Source: Pedobacter psychrotolerans (GTDB lineage: Bacteria > Bacteroidota > Bacteroidia > Sphingobacteriales > Sphingobacteriaceae). Taken from it: a stretch of 64,000 nt of DNA. Of this stretch, positions 63,518 to 64,000 are shown piece by piece. The position numbers and the translations under genes are program-made. The stretch covers positions 684,450 to 748,449 of the forward strand of contig NZ_SLWO01000001.1 in the NCBI RefSeq assembly GCF_004340665.1, given 5' to 3'. A model generated the notes under the pieces. The model worked only from the letters and a program-made list of their open reading frames with translations, did not search any database and was not told the DNA's origin. The stretch's first letter is position 1. Every line of letters begins with the position of its first letter.

Positions 63518-64000
63518 ATGTTTAATATACTCTTTAACCATATTCAGGAAAAAGTCTCGCTCACAGAGGCCGATAAATTGGCTATATCTCGTTTTTTTGT
63601 GCCTAAAAAACTAAGAAAACGCCAATATCATTTACAAGAAGGTGAAGTTTGTAAATACTTTGCGTTTGTGGTTAAAGGTTTGTTAAGAACCTATAATGTT
63701 GATGGGAAGGGAAACGAACATATCAACTTTTTTGGTTGGGAGGGCTGGTGGATTTCTGATTTTAATAGCTTTTTATCAGAAGAGCCAGCAGAGTTTAACA
63801 TCGATGCCATTGAAGATTGTGAACTGCTTTTAATTTCCAAAGCAGATTACGAAGCACTTACATTAGCCGTGCCTGTGATGGATCGTTATTTTCGAATTCT
63901 TTACCAAAATAGCATCGTTACGAAAGAGCGCCGTTTGATGAGTTCTGTAACGCATACGGCCGAAGAAAAATATCTGGAACTGATGGAATCGAATTCAAAA
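63518..64000 (+). CDS. Crp/Fnr-family regulator, 5' part
   Basis: The gene starts at ATG 63518 (MFNILFNHIQEKVSL) and runs off the window after 161 codons. The cNMP-binding-like roll is present (RQYHLQEGEVCKYFAFVVKG, then HINFFGWEGWW and IEDCELLLISK). The helix-turn-helix would follow beyond the window end. It is divergent from the PRISE-like reductase gene, a common arrangement for this Bacteroidota regulator group. Confidence 0.88.
   Translation, partial: MFNILFNHIQEKVSLTEADKLAISRFFVPKKLRKRQYHLQEGEVCKYFAFVVKGLLRTYNVDGKGNEHINFFGWEGWWISDFNSFLSEEPAEFNIDAIEDCELLLISKADYEALTLAVPVMDRYFRILYQNSIVTKERRLMSSVTHTAEEKYLELMESNSK

Overview
The window comes from a Bacteroidota chromosome, most likely a Sphingobacteriaceae member of the Pedobacter type. 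This rests on the SusC/SusD pair with a TlpA-type thioredoxin, two LytTR regulators beside LytS-like kinases, TAnnTTTG-type promoter boxes, a DUF6520-like secreted protein, many single-domain response regulators and several dispersed palindromic intergenic repeats. The genus is inference. No rRNA, tRNA or CRISPR array was seen.

Region 1 (1-9.4 kb): the 3' end of a GH3 glycosidase, an outer-membrane barrel protein, then a leftward five-gene operon: membrane-fusion protein, RND pump, TolC-like channel, LytS-like kinase, LytTR regulator. The barrel gene and the pump operon share the same promoter layout, which suggests one regulon.

Region 2 (9.4-23 kb): MFS and ArsB-like transporters, a secreted OB-like protein followed by an OmpR-type two-component pair, a QorB/QorR-like NmrA-HxlR divergent pair, DoxX and Crp-like genes, two sensor kinases, a lone receiver and a zinc alcohol dehydrogenase.

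Region 3 (23-31.5 kb, accessory, partly AT-rich): a 21-bp tandem repeat array, an unknown 245-residue protein, a type IIG restriction-modification enzyme, an inverted silent second copy of its specificity domain, and a Hin-like serine recombinase. A perfect 27-bp inverted repeat lies at the exact homologous codon in both copies, so recombination would swap the specificity domain in frame. About 0.75 kb of intergenic tandem repeats follow.

Region 4 (31.5-41.2 kb): small stress and signalling genes: a PAS kinase, several receivers, a LuxR regulator, a cold-shock-like protein, Mn catalase and small unknown proteins.

Region 5 (42-50.6 kb): a TlpA-SusC-SusD uptake locus with no degradative enzyme, a DUF6520-like protein, and a LytTR regulator beside a LytS-like kinase that has lost its ATP-binding N-box.

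Region 6 (50.8-62 kb): an HsdR-N-like nuclease, then a compact seven-gene operon with a vWA-like lipoprotein, a 3-TM protein, a tubulin/FtsZ-like protein, a 1212-residue protein with an actin/Hsp70 ATPase core, and three more membrane proteins. Having a tubulin-like and an actin-like NTPase in one operon with envelope proteins suggests a multi-component envelope or membrane-remodelling machine. It is the second main candidate, after the invertible restriction enzyme, for a poorly described system. The window ends with a fibronectin-III gene remnant, a PRISE-like reductase and the start of a Crp-like regulator.
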